NCBI GenBank assembly: GCA_026706665.1
Contig: JAPOYI010000109.1
Coordinates: forward strand, 1 to 64,000
DNA length: 64,000 nucleotides
Direction of reading: 5' to 3'
Source: Gammaproteobacteria bacterium
GTDB taxonomy: Bacteria > Pseudomonadota > Gammaproteobacteria > Pseudomonadales > Azotimanducaceae
The position numbers and the translations under genes were made by a program. The notes under the pieces were generated by a model. That model was not told the DNA's origin. It did not search any database and saw only the letters and a program-made list of their open reading frames with translations. Shown piece by piece: positions 39,155 to 48,717 of the stretch (its first letter is position 1; each line of letters opens with the position of its first letter).

Positions 39155-39502
39155 TCAGTCCGGAATGATGTCGTCGACCGTGATCCGGAGGGCATCCGCC
39201 AGCTTGCGCAGCGTCCGGACGGAGCCGGTCCGGCGCCCCGCCTCGATATCGACGATCTGGACGCGGCTGGTGTCTGCGGCACGCGCGAGTTCGGACTGCG
39301 ACAGGGAGCGGTGTTCGCGCCAGACGCGTAAGGGCGGCTCACCGTCAATCAGCCTGTCTGCGATTCGCGCCGGGACCAGTTCCTCGGTGCCGGCGGTGAT
39401 CTTCTCCTCGACTGCGCGCGCCGCCTGGATGTCGGAGAGATCCTCCTCGAGTGCACAGAGACGTTCATACTCGGTCTTGGGAATGGTAACGGTGTCGCTC
39501 AT
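39155..39502 (-). CDS. XRE-family HTH antitoxin
   Basis: LRVWREHRSLSQSELARAADTSRVQIVDIEAGRRTGSVRTLRKLADALRITVDDI; downstream of RelE-like gene. Confidence 0.87.
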   Translation of the reverse strand: MSDTVTIPKTEYERLCALEEDLSDIQAARAVEEKITAGTEELVPARIADRLIDGEPPLRVWREHRSLSQSELARAADTSRVQIVDIEAGRRTGSVRTLRKLADALRITVDDIIPD

Positions 39503-39516
39503 GTGTTCAATCCCTG

Positions 39517-39762
39517 TTAGGCCCCGCCGCGGCTGGCGATGTGAAGAACCTGGACTCGACCCGCATCGCGCATGATGACGCGCCAGTCGCCGACGCGAAG
39601 GCGGAGCAGTCCATCGGCACCACGCAGCCGTTCGACATTGTTGGCCTGCGAAGAGGGGTTCTCGGCGCAGGCTCGGATCTTGTTGCGTATGCTGATGGCC
39701 CGGTGACGGGGCATGCGAGCGAGGGTCCTCACGGCGCCGCGGCTGTACTCGATGTCCTTCAC
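39517..39762 (-). CDS. RelE/ParE-family toxin
   Basis: MKDIEYSRGAVRTLARMPRHRAISIRNKI...NNVERLRGADGLLRLRVGDWRVIMRDAGRVQVLHIASRG. Confidence 0.9.
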   Translation of the reverse strand: MKDIEYSRGAVRTLARMPRHRAISIRNKIRACAENPSSQANNVERLRGADGLLRLRVGDWRVIMRDAGRVQVLHIASRGGA

Positions 39763-39840
39763 GGAGAAAATGTAGCTCTGCGCTACAGCGTAGTCAAGCG
39801 CGACAGTTGAATCAGACAGGCGTGGCTTCGTTTGCGAGGA

Positions 39841-41517
39841 TCAGGTCGCATCATGGCGTTCCAGTAATCCTGCAACTTCGTCGTGGCCCCGGCGACGCGC
39901 CCACGCCAGCGGCGTCGACCAGGCTGGCATTGCCGGCAGCGCGGGATCGAATCCGTTCGCCAACCCAAAGCGGATGAACTCGGCCTGACCCCGCCGCGCC
40001 GCCCAGCCGAGCGGCGTGGTGCGGTACTCCTCGTCGATGGCATTGGGATCGGCGCCGCATTCCAGGAACAGCCTGGCCGTTTCGATGTCGCCTTTTTCCG
40101 CCATGTAGTGCAGCGGTCGCACCTGCTGCCAGTTGGGAAGGTTGGGGTCCATGCCGTGATCGAGCAGCATCCGGGCGAGACCGCGCGACCGCCAGAGGTA
40201 TGTCTGGCAATACGTCGCCGATGCGGGTATCCGCAGGCCGCGCGCCAGCATCAGGCGCACGAGCGCTTCGTGTCCCGCCGACACCGCCATGGTGAAACCT
40301 TCGGTAACCCGCATCTCGTCGAACATTTCCGGCTTCGCGTCGAGCAGCGCGGCGATCGTATCGATGTTGCCTTCGTGGAAATGCAGGGCGAGCGGCATGC
40401 GTCCGCCGTGTCGGTAGAGCAGGGCGCGCATCTCGGCGTTGGGAGTGCCGGTGGGTGTGCCCGACGACTCCACGTCGGCGTTGGGGTCGGCGCCGGCATC
40501 GAGGAGCATCTTCGCGACTTCGAAGTACCCGTGATGTGCCGCCGCCCACAGTGCGAAGCCCCGGGGGCAGTTTGGGCCCTCGTCCAGGTTGGGGTCTGCC
40601 CCGGCCTCGAGCAGGTGTTTCACGATGTCCGCGTGGTTGCGCTCGGCGGCCGCCGACACCGGGCGCTTGCCACCGGGTTCCTGGTCGTTGGCGAGGTCGG
40701 CATCCGATGCCAGCAACTCACGCACCCGCGCCTCGTCGCCCAGTGCGGCGGCGACGGTGATCGAATACCGCGCACCTCGCGCGAGCAACTGGCGGCAGAT
40801 CGCGTAGTCGTTGCGCTGCTGCCAGTAGGGGTGGTGCCATAGCGCCAGGACCACCGGCCGGAATCCGGTTCCACCGAGCCGGTCGTCGCTGCTGAATCCT
40901 GACGCGTCCACGTCCGCGCCATGGTCGATGAGGAGGTCGACGAGGTCGGCATGGCCCGCTTCGACCGCGTAGTGCAGGGGCCTTCGACCAAGGTGATCAC
41001 CGAGATTCGCCAGTCCGGTTTCCTTCGCGAGAAGATTCTCGACCGCTTCGGCGTCGCCTGCTGCGACCGCGTCATGAATGGCGTGGCGGCTTCCGGAGGA
41101 GGAGGCCCGAAGTCTCAACTCTTCGCGAAGCAGGTTGGCGACTTCGTCGTGACCGCGATCCAGCGCCATCTGCATCAGCGGTTCCTGCGCGTACAACGAC
41201 CGGTGAAATATGTCGGCACCGGCTTCGATCAGGAGGCGCGTGGCATCCAGGTGGCCTTCGCGCACGGCGAAGTGCACGGGAGGCGTGTACCAGAACTCCG
41301 CCTTCACCAGCGTCCGGTCGTCTTCGAGCATGGCGCGCAGCCTGGCCGTGTCCCCGTCGCGAGCGGCGTTCAATACCTGCCAGATCGTTTCGCCCCGCCA
41401 ATTGCCGGTCCAGTCCTTCGCGTCGGGGGCAAGCTCGAAGGGTTGTATGAGTCCGGGTCGGGGCACGTCGTCGGGGCTGGAGCGTATCGGTGGGGTGGAG
41501 GTTCGGCGCCAATACAT
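39841..41517 (-). CDS. Ankyrin-repeat protein
   Basis: Repeated units such as GHADLVDLLIDHGADVDA, NHADIVKHLLEAGADPNLDE, GYFEVAKMLLDAGADPNADVE, GDIETARLFLECGADPNAIDEEYRTTPLGWAARRG. Confidence 0.9.
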   Translation of the reverse strand: MYWRRTSTPPIRSSPDDVPRPGLIQPFELAPDAKDWTGNWRGETIWQVLNAARDGDTARLRAMLEDDRTLVKAEFWYTPPVHFAVREGHLDATRLLIEAGADIFHRSLYAQEPLMQMALDRGHDEVANLLREELRLRASSSGSRHAIHDAVAAGDAEAVENLLAKETGLANLGDHLGRRPLHYAVEAGHADLVDLLIDHGADVDASGFSSDDRLGGTGFRPVVLALWHHPYWQQRNDYAICRQLLARGARYSITVAAALGDEARVRELLASDADLANDQEPGGKRPVSAAAERNHADIVKHLLEAGADPNLDEGPNCPRGFALWAAAHHGYFEVAKMLLDAGADPNADVESSGTPTGTPNAEMRALLYRHGGRMPLALHFHEGNIDTIAALLDAKPEMFDEMRVTEGFTMAVSAGHEALVRLMLARGLRIPASATYCQTYLWRSRGLARMLLDHGMDPNLPNWQQVRPLHYMAEKGDIETARLFLECGADPNAIDEEYRTTPLGWAARRGQAEFIRFGLANGFDPALPAMPAWSTPLAWARRRGHDEVAGLLERHDAT

Positions 41518-41551
41518 GCACCGGGTTCAATCCGGCTTCTATAATGAACCG

Positions 41552-41719
41552 ATGGCTGTTGGCAAATCGAAGACTCCGCGCTCCTCTCTTTCGCAATCCG
41601 GAGTCGACCTGACGATGCTTCGATGGATGGCGTCGAAAACGCCCGAAGAACGCCTCCGGATCCTCCAGGGCAACGTGAACGCCATCCTCCGCGCCCGCAA
41701 TGCCCGAAACCGCGCCTGA
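41552..41719 (+). CDS. Small (55 aa) protein paired with nucleotidyltransferase
   Basis: MAVGKSKTPRSSLSQSGVDLTMLRWMASKTPEERLRILQGNVNAILRARNARNRA; overlaps next ORF by 20 nt. Confidence 0.55.
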   Translation: MAVGKSKTPRSSLSQSGVDLTMLRWMASKTPEERLRILQGNVNAILRARNARNRA

Positions 41720-42191
41720 CTTTTCGGCCATCCTCGCGGTGCTTGCGCGCCACAGGGTCGAGTTCATCGTGGTCGGTGGCGTCTGCGCCGTTTTGCTCGG
41801 GGCGCCGGTCGGAACGTTCGATGTCGACATCGTTCACTCCAGGTCGGAACAGAACCTGGACCGGCTTTCAAGAGCGCTGCGGGAACTGGATGCCCACTAT
41901 CGTGAACACCTTCCCCGACGCATCAGGCCATCCAGGGAGGCGCTGGCGGGTTCAGGCCATCACCTGCTAGTCACGACATCAGGACCGTTGGACGTCCTCG
42001 GCTCGATTGGCGAGGACGATGACTATCCGGCGCTATTGCACAACTCGGAACAGGTGCGGATCGATCAGGATGTCAGCGTCAGAATCCTTGTCCTCGACAC
42101 GCTCATCGAGGTCAAGGAGAAGACTGCGCGCGCCAAAGACCGCCACATGCTCGAGATACTTCGGGCGATGAAGGAGGACTTGCCGGAATAG
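41700..42191 (+). CDS. Nucleotidyltransferase-like protein (possible TA-type NTase)
   Basis: FSAILAVLARHRVEFIVVGGVCAVLLGAPVGTFDVDIVHSRSEQNLDRLSRAL...TLIEVKEKTARAKDRHMLEIL. Confidence 0.75.
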   Translation: MPETAPDFSAILAVLARHRVEFIVVGGVCAVLLGAPVGTFDVDIVHSRSEQNLDRLSRALRELDAHYREHLPRRIRPSREALAGSGHHLLVTTSGPLDVLGSIGEDDDYPALLHNSEQVRIDQDVSVRILVLDTLIEVKEKTARAKDRHMLEILRAMKEDLPE

Positions 42192-42206
42192 CATCCGGTT
42201 GGACCG

Positions 42207-44189
42207 CTACAGCCCTCCCGGCCCGCAGTCGTTCTTCAGGTAGTCGATCAGCGCGTTGTAGAACGTGATCTTGTGGTCGTAGAAGAGCGTGTTCGAGAAG
42301 TGGTCAGCGCCTTCGAGTTCCACGTACTTGTAGGACTTGCCGTACTTGTCCAGTTCCTTCAGGTACTTGTTCGCGTGGTCCACAGGCACCCGCTGATCGA
42401 CGTCGCCGTGGACGATCAGCATCGGCACGTTCACCTTCTCCACGTCTTCGATGGGTGACAGGCTCCTGAGCCATGTCCTCACGAACGCGAGGCCTTCGGC
42501 GCCATCGACGTTGTCACGGAAGTAGTTGACCTGCATCATCCGGTCCGCGACTGCGGCACCCGCGACGGTGCACTGGTATATCTGCGGTGTGCGCGCCGCC
42601 GCGACCAGCGCCGCGTAACCGCCGTAGGACCAGCCGAACATGGCCATCCGATCCGGATCCGCCAGCCCCTGCTCGACCAGGTACTGGGCGCCGTCGTCCT
42701 TGTCGTCCTGCATGGCATAGCCACCCTGGCCGCCTTCCTCGAACGCGGCCGTGTAGAACTTCATGCCGTATCCCCGGGAGCCGCGATACTGTGGCTGCAG
42801 CACGAGATACCCATTGTTCGCGAGCAACTGTGCCCATTCGTCGAACAGGATGATCTCATGCACGAAGGGGCCACCGTGCGGAAGGACGACGAGCGGAAAC
42901 GGCGGTTTCCCGTGCGGGACAGTAAGGAAGCCGGGAATCGTCAAGCCGTCCCGCGACTTGTACTCGATGCGTCTGACTTCCGCCAGATCGTCGCTGCGCA
43001 GGAGAGGCTTCTCGCTGCCGACGGACTGCAGCTTGCCGTCATTCAGCAGGTAGTAGGTGCCCGGATCCCTTGGTCCCAGGTTGTGCACGACCATGGTTGC
43101 ACCATCCCGGGAGCGGCTGGAGATGCGTACGTAGTACGCGTAGGGAATGACGCTTTCCAGTTGCGCGTAGGTCGCGGCTTCGACTTCGTCGAAGTACTCG
43201 ACGTGGAACTTGTCCTTGAAGTAGACGACACCGACGACCTTCCCGAAATGGGTCCATCGGTTGCTGTGGTAGCGAACGCCATAGACGTCGACGTCGGAGC
43301 GACGGTAGATCGGCTCCATGGCCTTCGTGTCGAGGTCGAGCGACCACAGCCCGTAAGTGTCCTGACCATTCAGGGCGGTCACCAGGATGCTGTTGGGTTT
43401 CATGTCGTCGACGCCGTCGATTCCGAAGTTGCCGAACTCGTCCTCGTGTTGGCGATGCACCTCCTCCCAGCCCGAGGCGCCGGGTCGGCGCGTGTACCAG
43501 ACCCAGGATTCGGCATTCCTGTCCGGACCTTGGGTAAAGCGGGGGTTGCCCTCCGCATCGAAAGAGACACGACGGATCGCGAGGTTGCCGCGAAGGAGGA
43601 GTGTTGTCCTGCCAGTTTTGAGATCCATTGTGTGGTAGGACGGGGTCCAGCGCGCATCCTTGGCCCTTGCGCCAGGTCCCCGGTCGTCTGTCGGAAAGGC
43701 CTCGACGATGATCTTGTCCGGCTCGTCGGGCAGGAGGTGGACCACCTGCAGGTTGCGTTTGCCCAATTCCGTGGTCTTTTGCTTCGTTACGTCGAGCAGC
43801 GCGAACTTGTAGTCGTACACCCCCCGGTTGTAGCCCTCGATCCTGTCGCGGACCTTCTGCCGCAGCGCGAACACCAGCGCGTCGTCACTCACCCAGTCGT
43901 ACTGGATTATCTCCATGGGATCCGCATCGAGACGGAACGGCTCCTTCCCCATGTCGTCAGTCTCGTAGACCTCGATGACCGGGTTGGCGTCGCGCATTGG
44001 AATCCGCATCAATCCTACATAGGTGCCGTCCCTCGACAGCGAGACGTTACTGATGGTGGCGCGCAACGCCCAGTTTTCGAGGGGATAAGGCTCCAGCGCG
44101 GCTTCCGCCGCGCCGACCGCAAGGCTCGCCACGCATAGCATCGCCGCGAGCGCAGTGCGCATGCCGGTCGCGGACTTCCCTTCCATCAT
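42207..44189 (-). CDS. S9 family (prolyl oligopeptidase-type) peptidase
   Basis: Signal peptide; PLVVLPHGGPFVHEI, MFGWSYGGYAALVAAARTPQIYQC, MLIVHGDVDQRVPVDHA, GADHF. Confidence 0.93.
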   Translation of the reverse strand: MMEGKSATGMRTALAAMLCVASLAVGAAEAALEPYPLENWALRATISNVSLSRDGTYVGLMRIPMRDANPVIEVYETDDMGKEPFRLDADPMEIIQYDWVSDDALVFALRQKVRDRIEGYNRGVYDYKFALLDVTKQKTTELGKRNLQVVHLLPDEPDKIIVEAFPTDDRGPGARAKDARWTPSYHTMDLKTGRTTLLLRGNLAIRRVSFDAEGNPRFTQGPDRNAESWVWYTRRPGASGWEEVHRQHEDEFGNFGIDGVDDMKPNSILVTALNGQDTYGLWSLDLDTKAMEPIYRRSDVDVYGVRYHSNRWTHFGKVVGVVYFKDKFHVEYFDEVEAATYAQLESVIPYAYYVRISSRSRDGATMVVHNLGPRDPGTYYLLNDGKLQSVGSEKPLLRSDDLAEVRRIEYKSRDGLTIPGFLTVPHGKPPFPLVVLPHGGPFVHEIILFDEWAQLLANNGYLVLQPQYRGSRGYGMKFYTAAFEEGGQGGYAMQDDKDDGAQYLVEQGLADPDRMAMFGWSYGGYAALVAAARTPQIYQCTVAGAAVADRMMQVNYFRDNVDGAEGLAFVRTWLRSLSPIEDVEKVNVPMLIVHGDVDQRVPVDHANKYLKELDKYGKSYKYVELEGADHFSNTLFYDHKITFYNALIDYLKNDCGPGGL

Positions 44190-44225
44190 CCGTGTCCTCC
44201 CAATTCTGCCCGCTCTTCGAACCCC

Positions 44226-47200
44226 TTAGAGGGACCCAAGGCCACCGAGCAGGTACCGGACTGTCAGGAAGTACCGCTTGCCGCGGTAATCGTACCCGTA
44301 GCCGATGGGCGAGTTGTTGGTGGAGAAGACCTCGGTACCATCCACGACCGGTGGCGGCGTATCAAACACGTTGCGGATGCCGCCGCGGATCTGCCACGCA
44401 TCGCCAAGCCGGCCGACGGAGACGCTGTGCAGGTAGTACTCGTCGGCGAAGCCCACGTCCCGGCACAGAAGATCGTTCGGTGGCCCGAGGCAGGTGTCAG
44501 ATGCTCCCGTAATCGCGTCCTCCCAGTCGTCAACCCCGCCGGGATCCTGGTCGACGCTTCCGAGGTAGAAGGTGGACCATGCGAAGCGCCATTTGCCGTA
44601 CTCTGCCCGGACGTTCAGTTGACCCTGAAATTCCGGATAGCCCCACTCGTCGTAATAGTTGTCGAAGTCCTCATCGCCCTGATCGTTGATGAAGAGGTCC
44701 GACGCTTCGATCTGGCGGTGCATGGTGAGGTCGATGGTGACGTCGATGGCCCGGTCGAAGACGGTCCAGGAATCCTCGAAGGCGATGTTCAGGTCCACGC
44801 CCCGGTGGATTTCGCTGTCGCGGTTGATGAAGCTCCGGTCGACGTAGTCGATGAACGGCATGACGGGATCGGACTCGCGCTGGATGCGCGGGCAGAACGA
44901 GCCGCCGGTGGTCGAATTGTAGCAGTCGTAGACGATATAGCCCGGCGTCGGTTCGATGATCGAGTCGTTGACCTCGATCTCGTAGTAGTTCATCCCGATG
45001 GACAGGTCGAAGGCGTTGGTGAACTCCTGCTCGTAGGCGAATCCCGCGGACAGGGACTCCGAGCGCTCTTCCTGCACGCCGGTCGTTCCCCCCGCTCCGA
45101 CTTCCACGCTGTAACTGTTGAACCCGTTATTGTGAGCGACGGTCGGATCGACGCCGTTTGCGCGGCAATTGTCGAGCACATGCTGTTCCCGGTCGTCGTT
45201 CTCGGGAATGTAGCTCCCTGTCAGATCGTCGATCGCGTCTGCCGGGATCAGGCACGGGTCGAAGACGTTGAGAAACCCTGTCTGCGGCACGATGAACAGT
45301 TCCCGCAGATTCGGCGCGCGATAGGACGTGCCGGTGGTGGCCCGCAGCAGCAGCGAGCTGATGGGACGGTACGCCATCTTGTAGGAGTGCGTCCAGGCGC
45401 CGCCGTAGAACTCGTCGTCGGTGAATCGCGCCGAGACATTGAACACCAGCTCTTCTGCCGCGGGTTGTCCCGCGATCACGGGAATCTCGATTTCGCCGAA
45501 AAACTCCCGCGTGTACTTGTCGCCAATGGCGCCGCCATCCGCGAAGTAACCGAAGAAGAGTCCGTCGCGGGCGACGTGATCCGGGATCGACTCGAGGTCG
45601 TCAATGCGGTACTCGAAACCGATTCCCCCAACGATCCAGTCGGAGGGAAGCTGGAACAGGTTGCCGGTCATGTAGAAGGAAACCAGCGTCTGGTCGTAGA
45701 CCGTCTCGAAGTCGCGGTCGTCCATGACATAGTTTCGCTCGGCCGCTGTCGCGAAGTCGCCGACCACACTTGCCGGATACAGGGACGGCGCGAACAGGTT
45801 CACCGGCACGCAACCCGCCGCGACATCGGACGCAAGCTGCGCGCCGGTGTCGTTTTCGCACGGCGTATGGGTGGTCGAGTACGCGCCGAGGGCGTAATCG
45901 AGCTTGTCCTCCCGGACGCCCGGTCGCCTCGACGTCCCGTCGGATGTCGTCTGCACGACGCCGAAGTCGAACGTCCAGTTGCTCAAGCTGCCGAAATCCA
46001 TCCACGGCAGATCGCCCGACACCCCTCCGACGACTCGAAGCTGTGCGATGTCGACGTAGGACTGTACGCGGTCTCCGCGCACGGACACGATCGGTCGCGT
46101 TCTGACCGGTCCCATGGGAGGACTGTAGAGGAACCCGAATGCGGGAGCACCGTAGGTGGCAAGCATCTGTTTCTGGAAGTTGGGATTGTTCAGGAGCGCG
46201 TTATAGGCGAGGCCGCAGTCGACGCCGTTCTCGGCTGCAGGGTTGCAGATATTGAACGGGTTGTTCGCGGGGACCCAGGGAAACAACTGGTACGCGCCAG
46301 AGTCGCTGAAGAAGTCCCGCTTGGTCCAGAGGACCTCGAAGAACGGCGTGAGGTTCATGTCGCCTTCGAGCGTGTATTCGCCGTACGTCATGAAGGAGTC
46401 TTGCGTAATGTCGGGACGCAGATGCGCGAACTGCCTCTTGCCATTGAGATCGTAATCGCGGAAGCTGACATCCGCCTGGCCGTCGCCGTCGCCGTCGACG
46501 CCGAACCTGCCGAACATGGACGATTCCGAAAAGTCCGGCCAGCCGCCGTTGCTATAGCCGGGCGTGTAGTAGATGCTGCCTATGCGTCCCGGGGGAACAA
46601 TTACGCGTCGCGCCAGAGAACCGAACGCACAATCGTCCCATTTCATGCGGTAGACCTGCGTATAAAAGATTCCTCCCTGTTGCCGACGCTTCCCGGCCTG
46701 GTCGACTTCCTCGTGCCGCAGGCAGCCCGCGGTCCATGGACGATCATCGAGGGTCACCGGATCCCACTCCGACCGTTCGATGGCAGCGCCGACGAAGCCG
46801 CGGTCGAAATTCTTGCCCCAGGTCAGGGTCATCTTGCTCTCGAAGCCCTTTTCGTGTTTGGGTGCCGTCGGGGAGACGTCGAACTCGAAGCCGTCGAAGT
46901 CCTTGCGCAGGAGGATATTGGCAACGCCTCCGATCGCGTCGGAACCGTAGACCGACGATGCGCCGTCGAGCAACAGGTCGAATTGCCCCACGAGGGACCC
47001 CGGAATGAGGCCGACGTTGGGACTGACGGGTGCTCCCTCGACGCCGGACGGGGCCATGCGGCGGCCGTTGATCAATATGAGGGTGCGGTTTCCGCCCAGG
47101 CCCCGAAGACTGACTTCCGTGGCGCCGGGACCGTTGTCTAGCACGTATCCCTGGAAGGTGAGGTCGACCTGGTTGCCGGTCGACGCGCTGGATTCGCGCA

Positions 47201-47558
47201 GGATGTCGTCGGCGTCAATGAGACCGGCTTCCCTTGAGACCTCTGCCGTGATGATCTGCAGCGGCGCGATGCTGGAATAGGTGTCCCGCTTCAGCCGCGA
47301 GCCGGTGACGACGACGAGTTCGTCAGCCGTTGGCTCCTCGTCTTCCGCTACAGGCACCACCTCTTCGATTTCGGCGGCGGGCGCCTCCTCTTGGGCCGCT
47401 TCGTCGGCTTCGTTTTCCTGCGCAAGAATCTGCTGCGAAAAGGCGATCAGGCAACCCGACAGAACCAGGCGGACAAGGTTCTGCATCCACGGTGTTTGCT
47501 TCTTTTCGGCTGCGTCCATTGTTTCCCTCCTTCGCGCTCCCGTCGTGTGGGGCGACAT
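44226..47558 (-). CDS. TonB-dependent receptor
   Basis: LVVVTGSRLKRDTYSS, TLILINGRRMAPSG, QFDLLLDGASSVYGSDAIGGVANILLRKDF, C-terminal beta-barrel ending GKRYFLTVRYLLGGLGSL. Confidence 0.95.
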   Translation of the reverse strand: MSPHTTGARRRETMDAAEKKQTPWMQNLVRLVLSGCLIAFSQQILAQENEADEAAQEEAPAAEIEEVVPVAEDEEPTADELVVVTGSRLKRDTYSSIAPLQIITAEVSREAGLIDADDILRESSASTGNQVDLTFQGYVLDNGPGATEVSLRGLGGNRTLILINGRRMAPSGVEGAPVSPNVGLIPGSLVGQFDLLLDGASSVYGSDAIGGVANILLRKDFDGFEFDVSPTAPKHEKGFESKMTLTWGKNFDRGFVGAAIERSEWDPVTLDDRPWTAGCLRHEEVDQAGKRRQQGGIFYTQVYRMKWDDCAFGSLARRVIVPPGRIGSIYYTPGYSNGGWPDFSESSMFGRFGVDGDGDGQADVSFRDYDLNGKRQFAHLRPDITQDSFMTYGEYTLEGDMNLTPFFEVLWTKRDFFSDSGAYQLFPWVPANNPFNICNPAAENGVDCGLAYNALLNNPNFQKQMLATYGAPAFGFLYSPPMGPVRTRPIVSVRGDRVQSYVDIAQLRVVGGVSGDLPWMDFGSLSNWTFDFGVVQTTSDGTSRRPGVREDKLDYALGAYSTTHTPCENDTGAQLASDVAAGCVPVNLFAPSLYPASVVGDFATAAERNYVMDDRDFETVYDQTLVSFYMTGNLFQLPSDWIVGGIGFEYRIDDLESIPDHVARDGLFFGYFADGGAIGDKYTREFFGEIEIPVIAGQPAAEELVFNVSARFTDDEFYGGAWTHSYKMAYRPISSLLLRATTGTSYRAPNLRELFIVPQTGFLNVFDPCLIPADAIDDLTGSYIPENDDREQHVLDNCRANGVDPTVAHNNGFNSYSVEVGAGGTTGVQEERSESLSAGFAYEQEFTNAFDLSIGMNYYEIEVNDSIIEPTPGYIVYDCYNSTTGGSFCPRIQRESDPVMPFIDYVDRSFINRDSEIHRGVDLNIAFEDSWTVFDRAIDVTIDLTMHRQIEASDLFINDQGDEDFDNYYDEWGYPEFQGQLNVRAEYGKWRFAWSTFYLGSVDQDPGGVDDWEDAITGASDTCLGPPNDLLCRDVGFADEYYLHSVSVGRLGDAWQIRGGIRNVFDTPPPVVDGTEVFSTNNSPIGYGYDYRGKRYFLTVRYLLGGLGSL

Positions 47559-47921
47559 GGATCGCCGGCATGTTTGGCCGGGCGACGTTAACGCAATGTT
47601 CGAACTACTACCGTCGTGTCTTTACCTCTTGAACTCGGCTTCAGCCAAACTTCATGGTGGCACAGCACGGTTGCGGCGAACATTACACCCCGCAGGACGA
47701 TTTCGCACGTAAATTCGAGCAATATTCTCGACAAGATTTGAGCCGGTTCGGACATATTGGAAGCACTGTCTCCGAGGAAGCGCGGATTTCTCTGGTGAAG
47801 CGCCAAAGCAGACGACAGACGTCAGAACGTGGTCAGGGCATTTCGTCACTCTTCCGCCTCGAGTTCCGCCGGGCGATTCGGCGGAAAACAACGTGCCACC
47901 GGAGAGGGTGTTTGGGTGAGC

Positions 47922-48617
47922 ATGCGTATCAACGCCGAGCTTGAAGGTGGTTCCTGCAGCGACATACTAACGAGCCGCGGGGCGAAGCTGCCTCACTCGC
48001 CCGATCGAAGAATCCTCCAACGACTGACGCCACCTGTCTTTCCTGTTCCGGCAGGGACGATCCTTCACCGCATCTACTTTCGAGGCGGCCGGTACGCCTG
48101 CACATGGAAGTCGCTCCGACACTTCGGTCCGGCGGATGCGCGATTCGATCATCACAAGCGGGACAGGTCGGGCCGACCGTTCGATCAAGCGCGCGGAATC
48201 ATCTGTCTCGCCAGCGATATCCCCACTGCATTGGCCGATGTGTTTCAGGTCGGTCGAATGGTCGACCGAGAACGACACCAGCCATGGCTCGCGTCCTTCG
48301 CCCTCACTCGAGAAGTCCGGTTGCTGGACCTGAGCGGGATGTTCTGTGTTCAGGCCGGCGGATCGATGAAACTCATCAGTGGCCCAAAGACATACGCCCG
48401 GAACTGGTCGCGCGCCTTCTACGCCTGCTATGGGAACATTGAGGGCATCTGCTATCCCTCATCTCTCACCAATCGTCCGGTCGCGGCCCTCTACGAACGT
48501 GTGTCGCAATCTCCGCCGTTCCCCTCGACACCAGCCCTGCATCGAGCGCTAACGGACGCGCTGCTTGTCGATCCCATTCGTGGGGCTTGTCGGGATATCG
48601 GATACAACTTCCTGTAG
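47922..48617 (+). CDS. RES-domain protein, divergent subfamily, no recognisable partner
   Basis: ILHRIYFRGGRYACTWKSLRHFGPADARFDHH...RGIICLASDIPTALADVFQ...RLLDLSGMF; similar to the 53936-54565 product. Confidence 0.72.
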   Translation: MRINAELEGGSCSDILTSRGAKLPHSPDRRILQRLTPPVFPVPAGTILHRIYFRGGRYACTWKSLRHFGPADARFDHHKRDRSGRPFDQARGIICLASDIPTALADVFQVGRMVDRERHQPWLASFALTREVRLLDLSGMFCVQAGGSMKLISGPKTYARNWSRAFYACYGNIEGICYPSSLTNRPVAALYERVSQSPPFPSTPALHRALTDALLVDPIRGACRDIGYNFL

Positions 48618-48717
48618 TGGCCGTCCGGGCGCAGGTTCGCCCTGGCTATCGCCTGGCACTTCGGTCCCGAAAGTCGATCTGACCGGACAGTTCGGATCCG
48701 TCCGTTGATCCGACGAT

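Noticed and set aside
44427-47141. 904-aa plus-strand ORF
   Set aside because: Antisense shadow of the second TonB-dependent receptor; composition unlike a real protein.
47654-47944. ORF upstream of the orphan RES gene considered as its antitoxin
   Set aside because: Translation shows no HTH, DUF2384-like or RES-antitoxin-like sequence and overlaps the RES reading frame.
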